Part shown: in pieces, positions 13,143-15,388 of the stretch
How the letters are laid out: every line of letters starts with the position of its first letter
Numbering within the stretch: position 1 is the stretch's first letter
Origin: Nitrospira sp.
Lineage (GTDB): Bacteria > Nitrospirota > Nitrospiria > Nitrospirales > Nitrospiraceae
DNA: 15,388 nt
Assembly: GCA_015904055.1 (NCBI GenBank)
Contig: JABMDE010000061.1
Location: 1 to 15,388 of the forward strand
Direction: 5' to 3'
The notes under the pieces: generated by a model
What the model saw: the letters and a program-made list of their open reading frames with translations, nothing else
Told to the model about the DNA's origin: nothing
Database searches by the model: none
Position numbers and translations under genes: made by a program

Positions 13143-13697
13143 TTAAGGATACTGCCGATTGAACTCTTCAATAACCTGGCCGGAAATATCGAGACTCTCC
13201 TCGTGATAGATGGTCGGGCCGCCTTTACTCCGGTCGACAATAATCTGGAGCCCCACCCGCTTGGCCACCTTACTGACAACAACCTCAACTTTGTCTCGAA
13301 ACCCTTCCAAGACATCTTTCTGTTTTTCTTGAACTTCCCGATTGAGCTCGGCGGCCTTCTGCTGATATTCCTGCACACGACGTCTGAACTGCTCTTCTCG
13401 CTCACGTTTGGCGGTGGGACTCAGGATGCCCGCCTGCTTGACCAAGTCTTCTTCCATCCGTCGTAACTCTTTTTCTTCGAACTCCATCAGCGCCTGCCGG
13501 TTTTTGGAGAACGACACCAGATTATCTTTCGCCTTCTTGCCGGCAATCGTATTATCGAGAATACGTTGGGCATCGATTACGCCGATCTTTCCCTCGACCT
13601 GGGCGCCGGTTCCGACACACCCGGTAACGGCTACCGTGGCAACCAGCGCCGCACTTGTCAGCCACCGACTTGTTCGCAGCATTCGATTCGGACTCAT
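13143..13697 (-). CDS. OmpH/Skp-like protein with lipoprotein signal
   Basis: Second Skp/OmpH-family protein, directly downstream of bamA. The N-terminus (MSPNRMLRTSRWLTSAALVA...) leads to VTGC, a good lipobox, so the mature protein would be lipidated at Cys and tethered to a membrane instead of free in the periplasm. After a short linker comes KIGVIDAQRILDNTIAGKKAK, a coiled coil rich in E, K, R and Q (residues ~65-135), then LQIIVDRSKGGPTIYH and VIEEFNRQYP, parallel to the next gene. I prefer ATG 13697 because GGAG lies four bases upstream; ATG 13712 would add five residues without such a site. The spacing of 32 bases to the bamA stop implies co-transcription. Family assignment is firm; lipidation is predicted from motif only. 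Confidence 0.9.
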   Translation of the reverse strand: MSPNRMLRTSRWLTSAALVATVAVTGCVGTGAQVEGKIGVIDAQRILDNTIAGKKAKDNLVSFSKNRQALMEFEEKELRRMEEDLVKQAGILSPTAKREREEQFRRRVQEYQQKAAELNREVQEKQKDVLEGFRDKVEVVVSKVAKRVGLQIIVDRSKGGPTIYHEESLDISGQVIEEFNRQYP

Positions 13698-13729
13698 GTC
13701 ACTCCGATCCATCGCACAACACGCACGCG

Positions 13730-15388
13730 TTAAAATATCGATCCGATCGTAAACTCGAACACCCCGCTGCGCTCGCCGGTCCTGGGTTCAAGATTGATCC
13801 CGTACGCAGCGCGCAAGGGACCGAACGGAGAAATCCAGCGCCCTTCAAGCCCGGCGGTTTTTCTGAGATCAAAAAACGACACCGATTCATCATCGCCAAA
13901 CCCTTTTCCGTAGTCGAAAAAGAGCACGCCGTTCAACTTCGCTTCAGCCGAGATGGTGAACACAAAATCAACATTGAAAATGAGCTGCTGCGACGCGCCG
14001 AACGGGGTGCGGGTCGTGGGTACGACAGGGCCGGCCCGGCCGAAGGCAAAGCCCCGCATGGTATTGATCCCGCCGACATAGAACCGTTCGCTCAATGGAA
14101 CCAAGCTCCCTCCGAATGTCTCTACCCCTCCGAACCGCCCGCGGATCGACACTCTGGTATCGAAGAGTAGCGGGGTCACCTTGATGACATCCACGGTATA
14201 CTTGATAAAATCGTTGGTCCCACCCATATATGGCGTACCAATATCAAACCCGCCGCCAACCCGCCAGCCGGATCTGGGATCGAGATAATAATCACGTGTG
14301 TCTCTGAATGCATGGATCCGGAACCCGGTCGAGGACTGATGCCCGAGCTGGCTGCAGATCACCGCGTTTAATTCAGGATCACTGTTGCTACAAATCCCCG
14401 CTGCCGGACTTCGATACCGCAACTCTTCCGCGAAAATACTGAACGTCGCCGTATTATACTCCGACAACCAGCGGCCGAACGTCACACTCCCGCCGGTTCG
14501 TTCTTCAAAAAATGTCAGGTAATTCGTCATGCTGCGATAGAGATCCACTTGCCCCGAGGTCAGCGAATCGTTGATGTAGGGATTGCGGAACGTGATCGAT
14601 CCGAACTGCCTCCGTTGGCCATACTGTCCGCTGATGCGGCCCATATAGCCATACCCGCCGATATTGCCTTCGGTGATATTGGCGATGGCCATCAGCCGGT
14701 CTAAGGAACTGAACCCGCCGCCGACACTGAACTGGCCCGTCGGTTTTTCTTTCACTCGAACGTTCAAGTCTACTTTGTCGACCGCCACCTTGTCAGGAAG
14801 GATCTCGACCGTTTCAAAAAACTGGAGGTTGTTCAACCGTTGAAAGCTTCGCTTGAGGGACGGAGTGTCGATGACGTCCTGTTCATCGACTCGAATTTCA
14901 CGGCGGATGACGTTATCGCGCGTCTTGTTGTTTCCACGAATATTGATCTGCCGGATCCGCATCATTTCCCCCTCTTTCACACTGAAGAGGATCACGACGG
15001 TCCGTTCTGCATTGTTTGGATTCACGGCAGGCACGACTTCGGCAAATGAGTATCCCTTGCTCCCATAGAGATCTGTCAGGCGGCTGATCTCATCCCGCAG
15101 CTTCGCACGCTGAAAGATCTCCCCCTGCTGGATATTCAATCCATCTCGGAGCTCTCCGTCTTCGAATACCGTGTGTCCGCGGAATCCCACCTCTGCCACA
15201 GTAAACGGCTCTCCTTCGAAAACATTGAATGTCACGGTGAACCATTTCTTGTCTTCGGTCAGTTCCACCGACGACAGGCTGGCCCTGGCATTGAAATACC
15301 CCTTATTCAGCAGCACTTCCTTGATCCGCTCGATATCATTCGTCAATTCGTCACGCTTCAAGAGGCCCGCATCGGAGATGGACGACGG
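13730..15388 (-). CDS. bamA: Outer membrane protein assembly factor BamA, C-terminal part (cut by window edge)
   Basis: BamA, the Omp85-family core of the machine that folds beta-barrels into the outer membrane. About 552 residues are present and the N-terminus lies beyond the right edge; the frame is open to the edge (PSSISDAGLLKRDEL), so the TTG at 15361 is not a start. The first ~200 residues hold POTRA repeats (VGFRGHTVFEDGELRD; INIRGNNKTRDNVIRREI), and the 16-strand barrel follows, starting around TGQFSVGGGFSS. The barrel includes the lid-loop motif FYVGGINTMRGFAFGRAGP, equivalent to VRGF, and ends in a terminal Phe (FEFTIGSIF), the usual barrel signal. One barrel loop contains two cysteines twelve residues apart (ICSNSDPELNAVICSQ), which could form a disulphide. 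Two Skp genes follow directly. Confidence 0.97.
   Translation of the reverse strand, partial: PSSISDAGLLKRDELTNDIERIKEVLLNKGYFNARASLSSVELTEDKKWFTVTFNVFEGEPFTVAEVGFRGHTVFEDGELRDGLNIQQGEIFQRAKLRDEISRLTDLYGSKGYSFAEVVPAVNPNNAERTVVILFSVKEGEMMRIRQINIRGNNKTRDNVIRREIRVDEQDVIDTPSLKRSFQRLNNLQFFETVEILPDKVAVDKVDLNVRVKEKPTGQFSVGGGFSSLDRLMAIANITEGNIGGYGYMGRISGQYGQRRQFGSITFRNPYINDSLTSGQVDLYRSMTNYLTFFEERTGGSVTFGRWLSEYNTATFSIFAEELRYRSPAAGICSNSDPELNAVICSQLGHQSSTGFRIHAFRDTRDYYLDPRSGWRVGGGFDIGTPYMGGTNDFIKYTVDVIKVTPLLFDTRVSIRGRFGGVETFGGSLVPLSERFYVGGINTMRGFAFGRAGPVVPTTRTPFGASQQLIFNVDFVFTISAEAKLNGVLFFDYGKGFGDDESVSFFDLRKTAGLEGRWISPFGPLRAAYGINLEPRTGERSGVFEFTIGSIF

Noticed and set aside
15361..15388. TTG at 15361 as a BamA start
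   Set aside because: The frame stays open to the window edge with POTRA-like sequence, and BamA should be much longer.

Overview
All recognisable genes lie on the minus strand, so the window reads from high to low coordinates as one long lipopolysaccharide / outer-membrane assembly block. Gene content and order (bamA, two Skp/OmpH genes, fabZ, lpxA, lpxI, a Gfo/Idh/MocA oxidoreductase, lpxB, msbA, a DUF374 acyltransferase, waaA, lpxK, two GT9 heptosyltransferases), LpxI instead of LpxH, a moderately high G+C and the short intergenic palindromes suggest a Gram-negative bacterium, most likely Nitrospira or a relative. That assignment is inference from layout, not from a marker gene.

Layout. 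15388-12582: the C-terminal part of BamA, then two periplasmic Skp-like chaperones, the first a predicted lipoprotein. 12540-10357: fabZ, lpxA and lpxI, all apparently intact. 10407-7734: two head-to-tail, diverged copies of one ~1.33 kb segment, each with the 3' end of lpxI, a full Gfo/Idh/MocA oxidoreductase gene, a hairpin-rich spacer and the 5' end of lpxB. 7835-7291: an lpxB start fused out of frame to an msbA end, so neither gene is complete here. 7272-6572: a DUF374 (LpxJ-like) acyltransferase with a one-base frameshift at a run of nine A. 6511-4131: waaA with a repeat-encoded insertion, then an lpxK whose C-terminal third is replaced by unrelated sequence. 4043-1951: two heptosyltransferases overlapping by ATGA. 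1805-1: a second module of a winged-helix/Rossmann protein, an UpxY-type NusG-like antiterminator and a truncated DegT aminotransferase, which looks like the head of an exopolysaccharide or O-antigen locus.

Functionally, LpxA, LpxI, LpxB, LpxK, WaaA and the DUF374 protein are successive steps of Kdo-lipid A synthesis, the heptosyltransferases extend the inner core, MsbA flips the product, and Skp/BamA insert outer-membrane proteins. The oxidoreductase placed among the lpx genes is a candidate GnnA, which would imply lipid A built on a 3-amino sugar.

Two things stand out. First, lpxB, msbA, lpxK and the acyltransferase gene are all damaged in one 5 kb stretch, and the duplicated scraps differ from their intact partners mainly at silent sites. 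This fits mixing of two related strains (recombination or a chimeric metagenome assembly) better than duplication followed by decay. Second, a palindromic array of 9-bp units occurs inside two unrelated genes (waaA and the NusG-like gene) in two different reading frames, behaving like a protein-tolerated mobile repeat.
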